Source: Nodularia spumigena CCY9414 (GTDB taxonomy: Bacteria > Cyanobacteriota > Cyanobacteriia > Cyanobacteriales > Nostocaceae). From it: 64,000 nt of DNA. Numbering within the stretch: the stretch's first letter is position 1; the number at the start of each line of letters is the position of its first letter. The stretch is taken from contig NZ_CP007203.1 in NCBI RefSeq assembly GCF_000340565.2, forward strand, positions 217,898 to 281,897. Reading direction: 5' to 3'. The notes under the pieces were generated by a model, which made no database searches, was not told the DNA's origin, and saw nothing but the letters and a program-made list of their open reading frames with translations. Shown one piece after another: positions 1-9,014 of the stretch. Both the position numbers and the translations under genes were made by a program.

Positions 1-751
1 TTTCGGTCAGTTCTACAAGTATGGGATAATACAAATAATGTACTAAAGCCCCTTGAGCGATCGCATCCTTTAAGTTAAACTCTGGTTGTAGCACTGAACC
101 AAAGTAATCAAATAACGATTGCGTACCATAATCATCGAAATACCTTTCTGGTGTCGCCGATAAAGCCAGTCGTAACCCCACCCGACGAGGTAAATTTTCC
201 TCTAATTTCGGTGCGCCTAAATTATGCGCTTCATCACCAATAATTAAAGTTTTAGGGGGAAAATACTTAAGTTGAGACTGAAAACCATCACCAATTAATG
301 TGGAATTGGTAGTAATTACCGTAACAAAGTTTTGCGAACCGGAACGCAGATTATACAGTTGGGTAGATAGTTGACTTTGCCAAGTGCGTAAATTCTCGAA
401 AGCTAAAATAGGCTGTAAGTTAAACTTCTCACATTCTCGCGCCCATTGGGTGACAAGATGACGATAAGGACACACCACTAATAACACTTGTAAATTAATT
501 TGCTGGTATAATTCACAAGCGATCGCTAAAGCTGTAATAGTTTTACCACTACCAGTAGCCATTTTTAGCGTTCCTCTGCCATTGTTAGCAAACCAGCTAG
601 TAATAGCCTGTCGCTGATATGGACGTAATTGCAGAGATGCAGGCAAAATTGGGCATCCTGGTAATGGCTGACGAGTTTGATAACTCCCCTTACCTTCCCG
701 AACAAATGGAAATTTTAGCCTAAAAGTAGATTGTTGTTGATAATTAGTCAT
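1..751 (-). CDS. DEAD/DEAH-box helicase, superfamily II (partial, runs off the window edge)
   Basis: The reading frame opens at an ATG at 751 and stays open to base 1, so only the N-terminal 250 residues are present and the C-terminal helicase lobe lies outside. The first RecA-like domain is complete. The Q-like segment LRPYQRQAI is followed by Walker A ATGSGKT near residue 66, motif II GDEAHN and motif III LSATPER. This order is typical of SF2 helicases of the XPB/type III restriction-subunit kind, which use ATP to move along or unwind nucleic acid. The exact subfamily and role cannot be told without the C-terminus. No partner gene is visible; lexA follows upstream on the same strand behind a repeat-rich gap. 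Confidence 0.85.
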   Translation of the reverse strand, partial: MTNYQQQSTFRLKFPFVREGKGSYQTRQPLPGCPILPASLQLRPYQRQAITSWFANNGRGTLKMATGSGKTITALAIACELYQQINLQVLLVVCPYRHLVTQWARECEKFNLQPILAFENLRTWQSQLSTQLYNLRSGSQNFVTVITTNSTLIGDGFQSQLKYFPPKTLIIGDEAHNLGAPKLEENLPRRVGLRLALSATPERYFDDYGTQSLFDYFGSVLQPEFNLKDAIAQGALVHYLYYPILVELTE

Positions 752-754
752 TAG

Positions 755-835
755 TCAATCAATTTTAGATTTTAGATTTTAGATTTTGGATTAGACTACA
801 ATCTAAAATCGCTTTCTCCAAAATCCAAAATTCTT
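755..835. repeat. Tandem and inverted heptamer-type repeat (ATTTTAG / CTAAAAT)
   Basis: Three back-to-back units of the type ATTTTAG are followed by the complementary CTAAAAT and by CCAAAATCC units, so the stretch can fold into a hairpin. Similar blocks occur at 37455-37545, 18962-18990 and 31100-31120. This is the STRR-type short repeat common between genes of filamentous cyanobacteria. No gene is visible in it. Confidence 0.75.
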
Positions 836-852
836 TACGGACCACTCCCTAT

Positions 853-1455
853 TTAATAACCGCGCCAAACTCCCACTAGAGAACCCTGCACCTGCACTTG
901 TGTAGCGAGTACCTCAATGGGTTTATACTTAGAATTGGCAGGCTTGAGAGTTACGCGATCGCCTTGGCGATAAAAACGTTTTAAAGTAGTACCGTAGCCA
1001 TCAACTCTCGCAGCGACGATAGTTCCATTTTTTAACTGGTCTGGTTCTAACACTGGATGCAGAAATACTAAATCGCCATCAGCAATTAAATCTTCAATCA
1101 TGCTATCGCCGGCTACCCGTAAACCATAGCTTTGAGGAGGTAAGGAAACATGAGAAAAGTCTAAATGATCTATAGCGTCAGTAAAAGGTTCAATTAAACC
1201 ACCAGCCGCAATTGTGCCTAAAATTGGGATACCTTGCTTCACAGGATGCAAAATCCGAATCGTTCGCGCCTTACCTTCATTCCAGTCTATATAACCTTTG
1301 GTACGTAAATGCTCTAAACGACTTTGAATTGGTGCAGGTGATTTCAGCTTCATTGCTTCCATCATTTGCCGAATTGAAGGAGAATACTGGTGAATTTTAA
1401 TATATTCTACCAACCAATCGTATAATTGTTGTTGAGCTTCTGTGAGACGTTCCAT
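853..1455 (-). CDS. lexA: LexA-family repressor, S24 autoprotease
   Basis: LexA represses transcription from LexA boxes and inactivates itself by cleavage. The N-terminal winged helix carries SPSIRQMMEAM and SPAPIQSRLEHL. The cleavage Ala-Gly lies in GTIAAGGLIEP, the catalytic serine in GDSMIEDL and the lysine in TTLKRFYRQ. All three are present, so self-cleavage should be possible, unlike LexA of some unicellular cyanobacteria, which lacks them. An upstream ATG at 1479 is open in frame, but MERLTEAQQ at 1455 is preferred: it matches the usual start of the family and leaves room for the LexA box at 1488-1501. In cyanobacteria LexA controls some repair genes and also carbon and redox genes. 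Confidence 0.93.
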   Translation of the reverse strand: MERLTEAQQQLYDWLVEYIKIHQYSPSIRQMMEAMKLKSPAPIQSRLEHLRTKGYIDWNEGKARTIRILHPVKQGIPILGTIAAGGLIEPFTDAIDHLDFSHVSLPPQSYGLRVAGDSMIEDLIADGDLVFLHPVLEPDQLKNGTIVAARVDGYGTTLKRFYRQGDRVTLKPANSKYKPIEVLATQVQVQGSLVGVWRGY

Positions 1456-1487
1456 AAATTTATTGGGAATTAAATACAAATGTCTTT

Positions 1488-1501
1488 AGAACATTAGTAC
1501 T
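1488..1501 (-). promoter_or_regulatory. LexA box upstream of lexA
   Basis: Read on the minus strand this is AGTACTAATGTTCT. It fits the cyanobacterial LexA consensus RGTAC-N3-D-GTWC-B at every position. It lies 33 bp upstream of the preferred lexA start, where it would allow autorepression. The match is seen in the sequence; binding is inferred. Confidence 0.75.
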
Positions 1502-1543
1502 ACAAAAAATCCCAAATCACAAGATGAAAGTAAAAATATGAAA

Positions 1544-1576
1544 GGCAAAAGCAAGACAAATCTCTTTGCTTCTGCC
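1544..1576 (-). terminator. Hairpin between argF and lexA
   Basis: An imperfect stem is formed by GGCA-A-AAGCAA and TTGCTT-C-TGCC, ten pairs with one mismatch, around an 11-nt loop. A short T-run follows on the minus strand. It could end transcripts coming from argF or from a small RNA in the region before it. Confidence 0.45.
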
Positions 1577-1619
1577 CTATAGATTGTTACTGCTATATAA
1601 AACCTAGACAAAACTAGAC

Positions 1620-1770
1620 TTTACTTTCTACTTCAACGGGAGCATGGGAGCAGTTATCCCTCAGTAGACTTTCACGCCTTAGCCAGACGCGATTGTGTTC
1701 CAATTAAGTTTCTGAAAAAGACTACCACCATCATTGCTTGGTTTTCGCGTCGGCAATAGTCTCAATTCAA
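1620..1770 (-). other. Unexplained structured intergenic stretch, possible small RNA
   Basis: The 410-bp gap between argF and lexA holds no convincing reading frame. This part is more GC-rich than the AT-rich sequence at 1780-1860 and can form nested stems: GACT/AGTC around ATTGC/GCAAT at 1719-1762. It is followed on the minus strand by the hairpin at 1544-1576. Together these are compatible with a transcribed non-coding RNA or a long argF 3' UTR. I do not recognise a known RNA family; RNase P, tmRNA and SRP RNA motifs were looked for and not seen. Confidence 0.25.
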
Positions 1771-1867
1771 TACTTGATATCACCGTATTATATATCAAGT
1801 AGTTGATTTTTTCCTAAAATATATATTGATTTTTGTCAATATAAGTATAGTTTTGTCTATGAAATTG

Positions 1868-2800
1868 TCAACTTAGGACTTGCTCTGCGCCTAAAATACT
1901 AGCGAGTAAAGCTTTTTGGGCGTGTAAACGATTTTCGGCTTGTTCCCAAACTCGTGACTGAGAACCTTCTAAAACTGCTTCGGTAATTTCTTCACCACGA
2001 TGGGCTGGTAAGCAGTGTAAAACAATTGCTTCTGGGTCTGCAAGACTTAATAACTCTTCGGAAATTTGATAAGGTTGGAAAATTGGCAAGCGATTATCAG
2101 CTTCTGTTTCTTGCCCCATACTAGCCCAAACATCAGTATAAAGTACAGTAGAACCCTTGGCGGCTAATTCTGGGTCATCAGTCAGCATCACTTCAGTTTT
2201 ATCACCTGCAATGGCTCGTGCTTGTTCTACAATACTCAAATCAGGTTCATATCCTTTAGGGGTAGCAACTCTCACATTCATACCTGCTAAAGCACAACCC
2301 AGCATCAGAGAATTAGCAACATTATTGCCATCACCGACGTAGGTCAAAGTTAAGCCAGAGATATCACCAAAGCATTCTTGAATTGTCAATAAATCAGCTA
2401 AGATCTGACAAGGATGTTCTAAATCGGTCAGCGCATTAATTACAGGAATTTTGGCATAACTAGCAAAAGTTTCCAAATCTTGCTGTGCAAAGGTGCGAAT
2501 TGCTAAAACATCTAAATATCGGTCTAATACCCGTGCGGTATCCTGCAAAGGTTCCCCACGGCTAACTTGAGTCACATTAGGGTTAAGATCAATTACCTGT
2601 CCACCCAATTGGTACATTGCTACTGTAAAACTAACTCGCGTGCGAGTTGAGGCTTTAGAGAATAACAAACCCAACACCTTGTTGCAATGCAATTTCAACT
2701 CTTGTGATTTGAGTTGAGTTGCGAGTTGCAGGAGTTCTTGAAGTTCCTGGGGACTGAAGTCCGCTAGGCTTAATAAATCTCGTCCTATCAACGCTACCAT
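1868..2800 (-). CDS. argF: Ornithine carbamoyltransferase
   Basis: The enzyme joins carbamoyl phosphate to ornithine to give citrulline, a step of arginine synthesis in the cytoplasm. The carbamoyl-phosphate motif STRTR is at residues 51-55, HPCQ at 129-132, the ornithine-side segment DVWASMGQE at 223-231 and the catalytic HCLPAHRG at 262-269. At 310 residues the length is normal. It is on the same strand as lexA and separated from it by about 400 bp, so a shared operon is unlikely. argB for an earlier step is at 27.9 kb, so the arginine genes are scattered as is usual in cyanobacteria. Confidence 0.96.
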   Translation of the reverse strand: MVALIGRDLLSLADFSPQELQELLQLATQLKSQELKLHCNKVLGLLFSKASTRTRVSFTVAMYQLGGQVIDLNPNVTQVSRGEPLQDTARVLDRYLDVLAIRTFAQQDLETFASYAKIPVINALTDLEHPCQILADLLTIQECFGDISGLTLTYVGDGNNVANSLMLGCALAGMNVRVATPKGYEPDLSIVEQARAIAGDKTEVMLTDDPELAAKGSTVLYTDVWASMGQETEADNRLPIFQPYQISEELLSLADPEAIVLHCLPAHRGEEITEAVLEGSQSRVWEQAENRLHAQKALLASILGAEQVLS

Positions 2801-3029
2801 GCTTTTGATCTATAAAGAACAATCATCGATTTCTGTTCCTTGACCTAGCTGGGTCAAAAAAAGTACAGTTTTAAACCAGTACCATATATTTTGGCATCCA
2901 GCCCAGTATTTGAGTTAGTTTTTGCTATGCATATTAATTTAGCAACTTTATCAGTCATTAAATTCACTAATTTTTTTCGGGTTGACTGCGCTTTTAGTAG
3001 TTATTCCGGCAGATTCAGTTTTTTTGGCC

Positions 3030-3059
3030 TTGACTATAGACAATTAAATTATGTATGCT
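3030..3059 (+). promoter_or_regulatory. Sigma-70-type promoter of tRNA-Thr
   Basis: The sequence TTGACT (3030-3035) is followed after 18 bases by TATGCT (3054-3059). Both are close to the -35 and -10 consensus, and the spacing places the start about 40 bases before the tRNA. Confidence 0.6.
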
Positions 3060-3103
3060 ACAATAGGATGTCGGTTAAGGCTTTGAAAGCAATAACCATG
3101 CCC

Positions 3104-3175
3104 GCCAGCATAGCACAGTGGTAGTGCATCCGACTTGTAATCGGAAGGTCGTCGGTTCAAATCCGACTGCTGGCT
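3104..3175 (+). tRNA. tRNA-Thr (anticodon UGU)
   Basis: The cloverleaf can be drawn completely. The acceptor stem is GCCAGCA with TGCTGGC, the D stem GCAC/GTGC and the anticodon stem TCCGA/TCGGA around loop CTTGTAA. The T arm is GTCGG-TTCAAAT-CCGAC and the discriminator base is T. Anticodon TGT reads ACA threonine codons. The CCA end is not encoded. It stands alone between argF and a decayed gene. Confidence 0.97.
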
Positions 3176-3412
3176 TTAATTTTTTGATATTTCCACAGGA
3201 TTTGTCCGCGTTGACTATTGCGGCGCAAAACCGGAACATTTCCTACCCTGAGTGTGAATTATTCTCTCATATATGCATAGTGCGATCGCTAATCTTTCCT
3301 AAGATCATTACAAAATCATTCAACTGACCTAAGTCAAATATAGTTTGAGTGAGTTTTCCGAAGAATCACAACTGAAATCGGAATTAATGGGACTTCTGAA
3401 ACCCTATAGCAA

Positions 3413-3770
3413 TTACTCACCAAATTTGACAGCTATCCCCAATGGAATCGATTTATTTATGCGGAAAGCACAGGGTGAGATAAACAAAGGACAAAAATAG
3501 ACAGTTTTTATTCAGCCTTCAGACAGTGGAGGAATGAAGTGGAAAACCACTATCTTAGAAGCCCAGCCAAATAGAGAACTGCGGTGGAGAGGTACTCTGA
3601 CCATAGATAGATTATTTACAGGTGAGTATATTTTTATCATTCTACCATTAAACAAAAATCGAGTCCAGTTCATTCACCGATAATTTTTTTCTGGTTTATT
3701 GATTCCCTTGATGAAAAAATGGCTGAATACAGATACTAAAAAGGGTTTTCCATCAATGAATCAGGCGTGA
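3413..3770 (+). pseudogene. Decayed SRPBCC (polyketide cyclase/START-like) gene
   Basis: Three pieces of one SRPBCC protein can be read in order. LTKFDSYPQWNRFI is in one frame near 3413-3454. RKAQGEINKGQK is in a second frame and ends in TAG. TVFIQPSDSGGMKWKTT, ILEAQPNRELRWRG, LFTGEYIF and VQFIHR are in the same second frame, then a TAA, then FFSGLLIPLMKKWL and KKGFPSMNQA up to the TGA at 3768. YPQWN, the ELRW segment and the FSGLL...GF..MN C-terminus are family hallmarks. One frameshift, two internal stops and a missing N-terminus make it a pseudogene. The family binds hydrophobic ligands. Confidence 0.8.
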
Positions 3771-3820
3771 AAAATTACAGCAGAAAGTATCACCTAGTTG
3801 ATTCAAATAGGAAATATTGC

Positions 3821-5107
3821 ATGGCTAATACAGACGCAAACCCAAAGCAGCCTCTATTACCAGCGCTGATGTCAAGAAACTATCGTCTGTTTTTTGCCGG
3901 ACAAAGCCTTTCCTTGATTGGTTCATGGATGACACATATTGCTACAATTTGGCTAGTATATTACTTAACAAACTCCCCAGTCATGTTGGGAATTGTGGGA
4001 TTTTGTAGTCAAATTCCTAGTTTTTTTCTTGCGCCTTTTGGGGGAGTTTTTGTAGATCGGTTTTCGCGATATCGGACTTTAATTGGGACACAAATATTTT
4101 CGATGATTCAGTCATTAGCTTTAGCAGTGCTGGCGTTAACTGGTACGATTCAGGTATGGCATATTATCGGATTAAGCTTGTTTCAAGGATTGATTAATTC
4201 AGTCGATTCACCTGCGCGACAAGCATTTGCGCCGGAATTAGTGGAACGTAGAGAAGATTTAGCTAATGCGATCGCCATAAATTCAACTATGATTAATGCA
4301 GCGCAATTAATTGGTCCAGCAGTGGGAGGTTTACTGATAGCCAGTATTGGTGCTGCTTATTGTTTCCTAATTGATGGATTGAGCTATATTGCTGTAATCA
4401 CAGCATTATTAGTAATGAATATTAAACCCAGACAAATGGTAATGACAATTGGTAATCCTTTCCAAAAAGTAGCCGAAGGATTTATTTATGCTTTTAGCTT
4501 TCCATCAATTCGCGCCATCTTATTATTATCAGCTTTAGTCAGCTTCATGGGACTGCAATATATGATTCTGCTGACAATTTTTGCAGAAGACATCCTCAAA
4601 GGTAGTGCCGAAACATTGGGATTTTTAATGGTAGCTTCGGGAGTAGGAGCTTCCACCGGGGGTATTTATCTAGCTACACGCAGAAGCATACTAGGAATTG
4701 GCAGATTAATCGCCTTAGCACCAGCAATTTTAGGAATTGCTTTAATAGCCTTTTCTTATTCTCGCTTTTTACCACTGTCTTTATTTATCATGCTGTTTGT
4801 GGGCTTAGGAACATTTTTGCAAGTTGCTGCTAGCAATACATTTCTCCAAACAATTGTCGAAGATGATAAACGCGGGCGATTGATGAGCTTATACACCATG
4901 TCATTTTTAGGAATATTACCTTTAGGACATTTACTAGGAGGCTTTTTAGCAAATCGTATCGGCGCACCCAATACATTAGCTATTGATGGAATAGTTTGTA
5001 TTTTAGGGTCTATATTGTTTTACAGAAAACTCCCCGTATTAAAACAAACTATCCGGGCAGTTTATGAGCAAAAAAATATTGTACTAATTCAAAGCACTTC
5101 CAGATAA
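3821..5107 (+). CDS. MFS exporter (EntS/MFS_3-like)
   Basis: This is a 12-helix type inner-membrane permease of about 428 residues. Hydrophobic segments alternate with short loops. The loop DRFSRYRT after the second helix is the cytoplasmic motif A of the major facilitator superfamily, and SPARQAFAPELV resembles the EntS/MFS_3 branch that exports siderophores and drugs. A frame from a GTG at 3767 adds 18 polar residues, but those bases overlap the end of the decayed SRPBCC gene, so the ATG at 3821 is preferred. The substrate is unknown. It lies far from the siderophore locus at 41-51 kb, so a siderophore role is only a guess. Confidence 0.85.
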   Translation: MANTDANPKQPLLPALMSRNYRLFFAGQSLSLIGSWMTHIATIWLVYYLTNSPVMLGIVGFCSQIPSFFLAPFGGVFVDRFSRYRTLIGTQIFSMIQSLALAVLALTGTIQVWHIIGLSLFQGLINSVDSPARQAFAPELVERREDLANAIAINSTMINAAQLIGPAVGGLLIASIGAAYCFLIDGLSYIAVITALLVMNIKPRQMVMTIGNPFQKVAEGFIYAFSFPSIRAILLLSALVSFMGLQYMILLTIFAEDILKGSAETLGFLMVASGVGASTGGIYLATRRSILGIGRLIALAPAILGIALIAFSYSRFLPLSLFIMLFVGLGTFLQVAASNTFLQTIVEDDKRGRLMSLYTMSFLGILPLGHLLGGFLANRIGAPNTLAIDGIVCILGSILFYRKLPVLKQTIRAVYEQKNIVLIQSTSR

Positions 5108-5151
5108 ATAATTGTATATATAGGAAGTGAAACCTGCGGAATCAGCAATTT

Positions 5152-5811
5152 TCATGAAATACTAGGCTGATCTAAAGTTTTGAGCTTCTGCAAAATTTGT
5201 TCAATTTGAATAACCCTTTCATTTCTACTTTGTGATTTAAAGACATCTAAAGCTTTTTCTAAAGAAGCGATCCCTTCACTTTCTTGATTTGTTTGTAAAA
5301 ATGCAACAGCCGAATTAGCCAGAGCATCACCATAATTAGGATTAATTTCTAAAGCTTTCTGATAAGCTGCAATAGCTTCTTCCCAAAGACTTTGACTAGC
5401 ATAAACCAGACCGATACCGTTGTAAGCCAGAGCATGATTTGAATTGAGGCGAATGGCTTCTCGATAAGCCTTAATAGCCTCCTCTGGCTTTTCTTGTCGA
5501 AACAACACATTTCCCAATTCAAAGTGTCCAAAGGCGTATCTGGGGAATTTTTTAATTAATGTGCGTAAGTTTTCTTCTGCTCCTGTGAAATCCCCTTGAC
5601 TGGATAAAGTCTTAGCTTGTTGTATGAGTTGCGATCGCTCTTCTTCTGGTGTCCCGCGAGATTGTGCTAGTTTTTCAACTCTACTTTTTACCAGTTCGGG
5701 TGAATTTACCGCGACTTTTCCAGGATGCGCTAACACTAATGGTGATATAGCAATTGTAGTGATGATACTCAGCGTTATGTAGCTCAGAGTGGAAACAAAT
5801 GCTGATTTCAT
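5152..5811 (-). CDS. Secreted tetratricopeptide-repeat protein
   Basis: The 219-residue protein begins with a signal peptide (MKSAF... to LVLAHP, about 29 residues). A charged spacer and at least three TPR units follow, with YAFGHFELGNVLFRQEKPEEA, HALAYNGIGLVYASQSLWEEA and YGDALANSAVAFLQTNQESEG as the A/B helix pairs. TPRs bind other proteins, so this is probably an adaptor in the periplasm or on the membrane. It is convergent with the MFS gene and in the same orientation as acs. No specific partner can be named. Confidence 0.8.
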   Translation of the reverse strand: MKSAFVSTLSYITLSIITTIAISPLVLAHPGKVAVNSPELVKSRVEKLAQSRGTPEEERSQLIQQAKTLSSQGDFTGAEENLRTLIKKFPRYAFGHFELGNVLFRQEKPEEAIKAYREAIRLNSNHALAYNGIGLVYASQSLWEEAIAAYQKALEINPNYGDALANSAVAFLQTNQESEGIASLEKALDVFKSQSRNERVIQIEQILQKLKTLDQPSIS

Positions 5812-5896
5812 TTGGCTATTTACCTCAATGATGTTCTGATACCCATGTTAAATTCAAAATGAGTAGATATGGGGTAGGCGAGAAGAATCAGCGATG

Positions 5897-5945
5897 AACC
5901 TCACCCCCCAACCCCTCTCCTTTCTAAGGAGAGGGGAGATTTTGC
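5897..5945. repeat. Dispersed palindrome CTCTCCTT-N-AAGGAGAG
   Basis: The sequence CCCCTCTCCTTTCTAAGGAG with its continuation is a near-perfect palindrome preceded by CCTCACCCC. The same element recurs at about 9592-9630, 27727-27790, 48833-48870 and 51950-51972. It sits downstream of acs and may also act as a terminator. Confidence 0.75.
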
Positions 5946-5973
5946 AGGGTGAAAAACTCGATTTGCAGGTTAT

Positions 5974-7944
5974 TTAAGCGCCTTCGCGCAATTTATCTAA
6001 AACACTGCGATCTTCTAAGGTGGAAGTATCACCAGATATCTCTTGACCAGATGCGAGATTCCGCAACAAGCGCCGCATTATTTTACCAGATCGGGTTTTA
6101 GGTAAAGCATCTGTAAAGCGAATTTCTGCCGGTCGGGCGATCGCCCCAATTTCTTTAACAACGTGCTGCTTGAGTTCTTTACTCAGTTCCTCACTGGCGT
6201 GATATGTGCCTTCTAAAGTCACAAAAGCCACAACTTCCTCACCCTTAATTTCATCCGGTTTACCCACTACAGCAGCTTCTGCAACGGCTGGATGGGAAAC
6301 TAATGCTGATTCGACTTCCATCGTTCCCAAGCGGTGTCCTGAGACATTCAAGACATCATCAACCCGACCCATTACCCAGAAATAACCGTCTTCATCTTGT
6401 CTCGCGCCATCCCCAGCAAAGTAGATGTAGTTACCATCTTTGGGGGGGATATGTTCCCAATAAGTGCGGCGGAAGCGTTCTGGATCATTGTAAACTGTCC
6501 GCATCATCCCCGGCCAAGGATAACGTACCGCTAAATAACCGCCTTCGTTGTTGGGTACGGTGTTACCTTCTAAATCAACGATATCTGCAATAATACCAGG
6601 GAAGGGCAGAGTTGCGGAACCGGGTTTAGTGGGAATGGCTCCGGGTAATGGTGTAATCATAATACCGCCGGTTTCTGTTTGCCACCAAGTATCCACAATG
6701 GGACAGCGTTCACCACCAATGATTTTGTGATACCACATCCAAGCTTCTGGGTTAATGGGTTCGCCGACTGTTCCTAACAAACGCAAAGAAGACAAATTAC
6801 GGCTTTTGGGATGGTGTTCACCCATTTTGATAAATGCCCGAATTGCTGTAGGTGCTGTATAAAAAATATTTACACCATATTTCTCAATTACATCCCAGAA
6901 GCAGCCAGGATTAGACGCACGGGGCGCACCTTCGTACATTAAAGTTGTTGCACCGTTGGAAAGGGGTCCGTAAACGATGTAGCTGTGTCCAGTAATCCAA
7001 CCGACATCGGCAGTACACCAGTATACATCTGTATCTTGCAGGTCAAAGATCCATTTGGTGGTCATGTGGCTATATAAGTTATAACCACCAGTGGTGTGGA
7101 CAACACCCTTTGGTTTGCCGGTACTACCAGAAGTGTAGAGAACAAACAGCATATCTTCGCTATCCATCGGTTCCGCCGGACAATCGGCTGATACGCCTTG
7201 TTGTAAATCATGCCACCAATGGTCACGCCCTGGTTCCATGTGTGTTTCTTGACAGGTGCGTTTAACTACTAGCACATCTGTAATGGAGGGGACAGCGTTA
7301 TCGGCTAAGGCTTGATCTACTTCTACTTTGAGGGGAACGATCGCATCTTTACGCCAACCACCATCAGCAGTAATGACTATTTTGGCTTCTGCATCGTTGA
7401 GGCGATCGCGCAAAGCTTCGGAACTAAAACCACCAAATACGACGCTGTGGGGTGCGCCAATTCTCGCACAGGCTAACATGGCGATCGCCGCTTCGGGAAT
7501 CATCGGCATATAAATCCCAATGCGATCGCCCTTTTTCGCTCCCAATTGCTTCAGCACATTGGCAAACTGGCACACTTCCCGATGTAATTGAGCATAAGTT
7601 AGTGTACGGGAATCTCCTGGTTCTCCTTCCCAAATCAGCGCCGCCTTATTTTTACGCCAAGTAGTCAGGTGTCGATCCAGACAATTATAAGAAATGTTAA
7701 TTTTACCACCGACAAACCATTTAGCAAAAGGAGGTTGCCAATCTAGCACCGTGTCCCATTTTTGGAACCATTCTAATTCAGTTTCCGCTAATCCCGCCCA
7801 AAATTGCTGCGGATTGGCTTTGGCTTGCTCATAGAGGCGCTGATAGTCTGCCAAGCTTTTGATTTGGGCATTCTGGGCAAATTCCCTTGTGGGAGGGAAC
7901 GAGCGCTTCTCTTGTAGGATTGATTCGATGGTTGGCTGAGACAT
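5974..7944 (-). CDS. acs: Acetyl-CoA synthetase (AMP-forming)
   Basis: The enzyme activates acetate with ATP and CoA to acetyl-CoA. At 656 residues it has the family's length. The P-loop-like motif [11 protein letters not shown] is at 270-280 and WWQTETGG at 420-427. The hinge and CoA region contain [13 protein letters not shown], and the C-terminal motif [10 protein letters not shown] has the acetylatable lysine at 621, which in many bacteria allows control by acetylation. The ATG at 7944 fits the usual N-terminus. It is transcribed alone; the next gene upstream is divergent. An antisense frame over the start (7788-8186) is not considered real. Confidence 0.97.
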   Translation of the reverse strand: MSQPTIESILQEKRSFPPTREFAQNAQIKSLADYQRLYEQAKANPQQFWAGLAETELEWFQKWDTVLDWQPPFAKWFVGGKINISYNCLDRHLTTWRKNKAALIWEGEPGDSRTLTYAQLHREVCQFANVLKQLGAKKGDRIGIYMPMIPEAAIAMLACARIGAPHSVVFGGFSSEALRDRLNDAEAKIVITADGGWRKDAIVPLKVEVDQALADNAVPSITDVLVVKRTCQETHMEPGRDHWWHDLQQGVSADCPAEPMDSEDMLFVLYTSGSTGKPKGVVHTTGGYNLYSHMTTKWIFDLQDTDVYWCTADVGWITGHSYIVYGPLSNGATTLMYEGAPRASNPGCFWDVIEKYGVNIFYTAPTAIRAFIKMGEHHPKSRNLSSLRLLGTVGEPINPEAWMWYHKIIGGERCPIVDTWWQTETGGIMITPLPGAIPTKPGSATLPFPGIIADIVDLEGNTVPNNEGGYLAVRYPWPGMMRTVYNDPERFRRTYWEHIPPKDGNYIYFAGDGARQDEDGYFWVMGRVDDVLNVSGHRLGTMEVESALVSHPAVAEAAVVGKPDEIKGEEVVAFVTLEGTYHASEELSKELKQHVVKEIGAIARPAEIRFTDALPKTRSGKIMRRLLRNLASGQEISGDTSTLEDRSVLDKLREGA

Positions 7945-8231
7945 AATTCACCTTTCTCTGTAATCGCGTTGTAACTGAGAACTATTTTATACGCAAAGTT
8001 ATGCTGAATTGCTTTGAGTTTCGTTAAGAGATACAGTATTCTAGGCATAAGCACTTCCACAACGAACCGATATGGTGTAGCAATTAGCCCAAAATTCTTG
8101 AGGGGGCTAAAGCAACAATCGTTGTCATACCCAGAATAGAATAGAATATACAATCTATGGTGTGTTGTTTTTTTTAACAGAGACATTTACCAGATCAGTT
8201 AGTTGTAAATTATTCAACCAAGCGTTAGTTA

Positions 8232-8942
8232 TTGAAAGTAGGGCATCGTTTGCAAGCACAAGAGATTAAGGAGCAGTTAAAATCCCTCATCGAGCAAGCT
8301 TCCTCGATAGACCCTAACTTGTCTAAAAAATTAGATGAAATTAATCGTTGGGTAAAAAATACTAGGCCAGGTTCTTTGACTGCTAAACCCTTTGTCCTCG
8401 CCTTTCTCCTAGAAGTAATTACAGATTCTACCATTTGGCTGATGATTAAATCATCATCTTCGGAAGCAGAACAAAAAGCTAAGTTCGATCAGATGACCCC
8501 AAATGAGAAATATTGGTATAGCTATCTTTTTCCCAGATGGATAAATGCAAACGACTCCAAATTTTACATTTGGAAACAAAAACTCATGGCAGGGGAATTT
8601 AATCAGGGAGATGATGATATCATTAAAGCTATAGCCCAAGATATCGTGCAGCGTGAAGGTAGTGTGTGGAAGCGTTATATTGCCGACCTTTCGATGGCAA
8701 CAGATTTGATTGTTAGTAGTCGTCAGCACAAACCACTATGTATTCAAGTTACCAGCGTGTCCGAAGAGTTTAATCATCAAAAGTATCATTTTTGGCAAAA
8801 TACATTGCATTCATGGGAGATAGAGAGAGGAATATTTTTAAGTTACAATCCCAAAGATGCGAATTTCATTAAGCAGTTAGTCAATATAGCACTGCACAAT
8901 AGTGACTATCTTTCTGGTGGAAAGTATTTGAAATTTGATTGA
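8232..8942 (+). CDS. Uncharacterised protein, possible nuclease-fold domain
   Basis: This 236-residue protein has no family I recognise. The only start near the frame's beginning is TTG at 8232, six bases after an in-frame stop; no ATG occurs before residue 71. The N-terminal 70 residues look helical. The C-terminal part has ATDLIVSSRQHKPLCIQVTS (D158, Q172), a beta-hairpin pattern reminiscent of PD-(D/E)xK nucleases, but with QVT where E/QxK is expected, so catalysis is doubtful. It is followed after 72 bp by another uncharacterised gene on the same strand and lies upstream of the ATPase/TPR pair. Confidence 0.6.
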   Translation: MKVGHRLQAQEIKEQLKSLIEQASSIDPNLSKKLDEINRWVKNTRPGSLTAKPFVLAFLLEVITDSTIWLMIKSSSSEAEQKAKFDQMTPNEKYWYSYLFPRWINANDSKFYIWKQKLMAGEFNQGDDDIIKAIAQDIVQREGSVWKRYIADLSMATDLIVSSRQHKPLCIQVTSVSEEFNHQKYHFWQNTLHSWEIERGIFLSYNPKDANFIKQLVNIALHNSDYLSGGKYLKFD

Positions 8943-9014
8943 TGCTCTCAACAGTTCAATACTTCAATATTTGTGTTTGTCCCCCTACATACTCATCAGA
9001 TCATCACAGCTTTT

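Noticed and set aside
2891-3327. Open frames covering tRNA-Thr
   Set aside because: They run through the tRNA gene and have no recognisable protein pattern; the tRNA and its promoter explain the sequence.
7788-8186. 132-residue antisense frame overlapping the acs start
   Set aside because: It lies in another frame over the well-supported acs N-terminus and the gap, and has no family resemblance or ribosome site.
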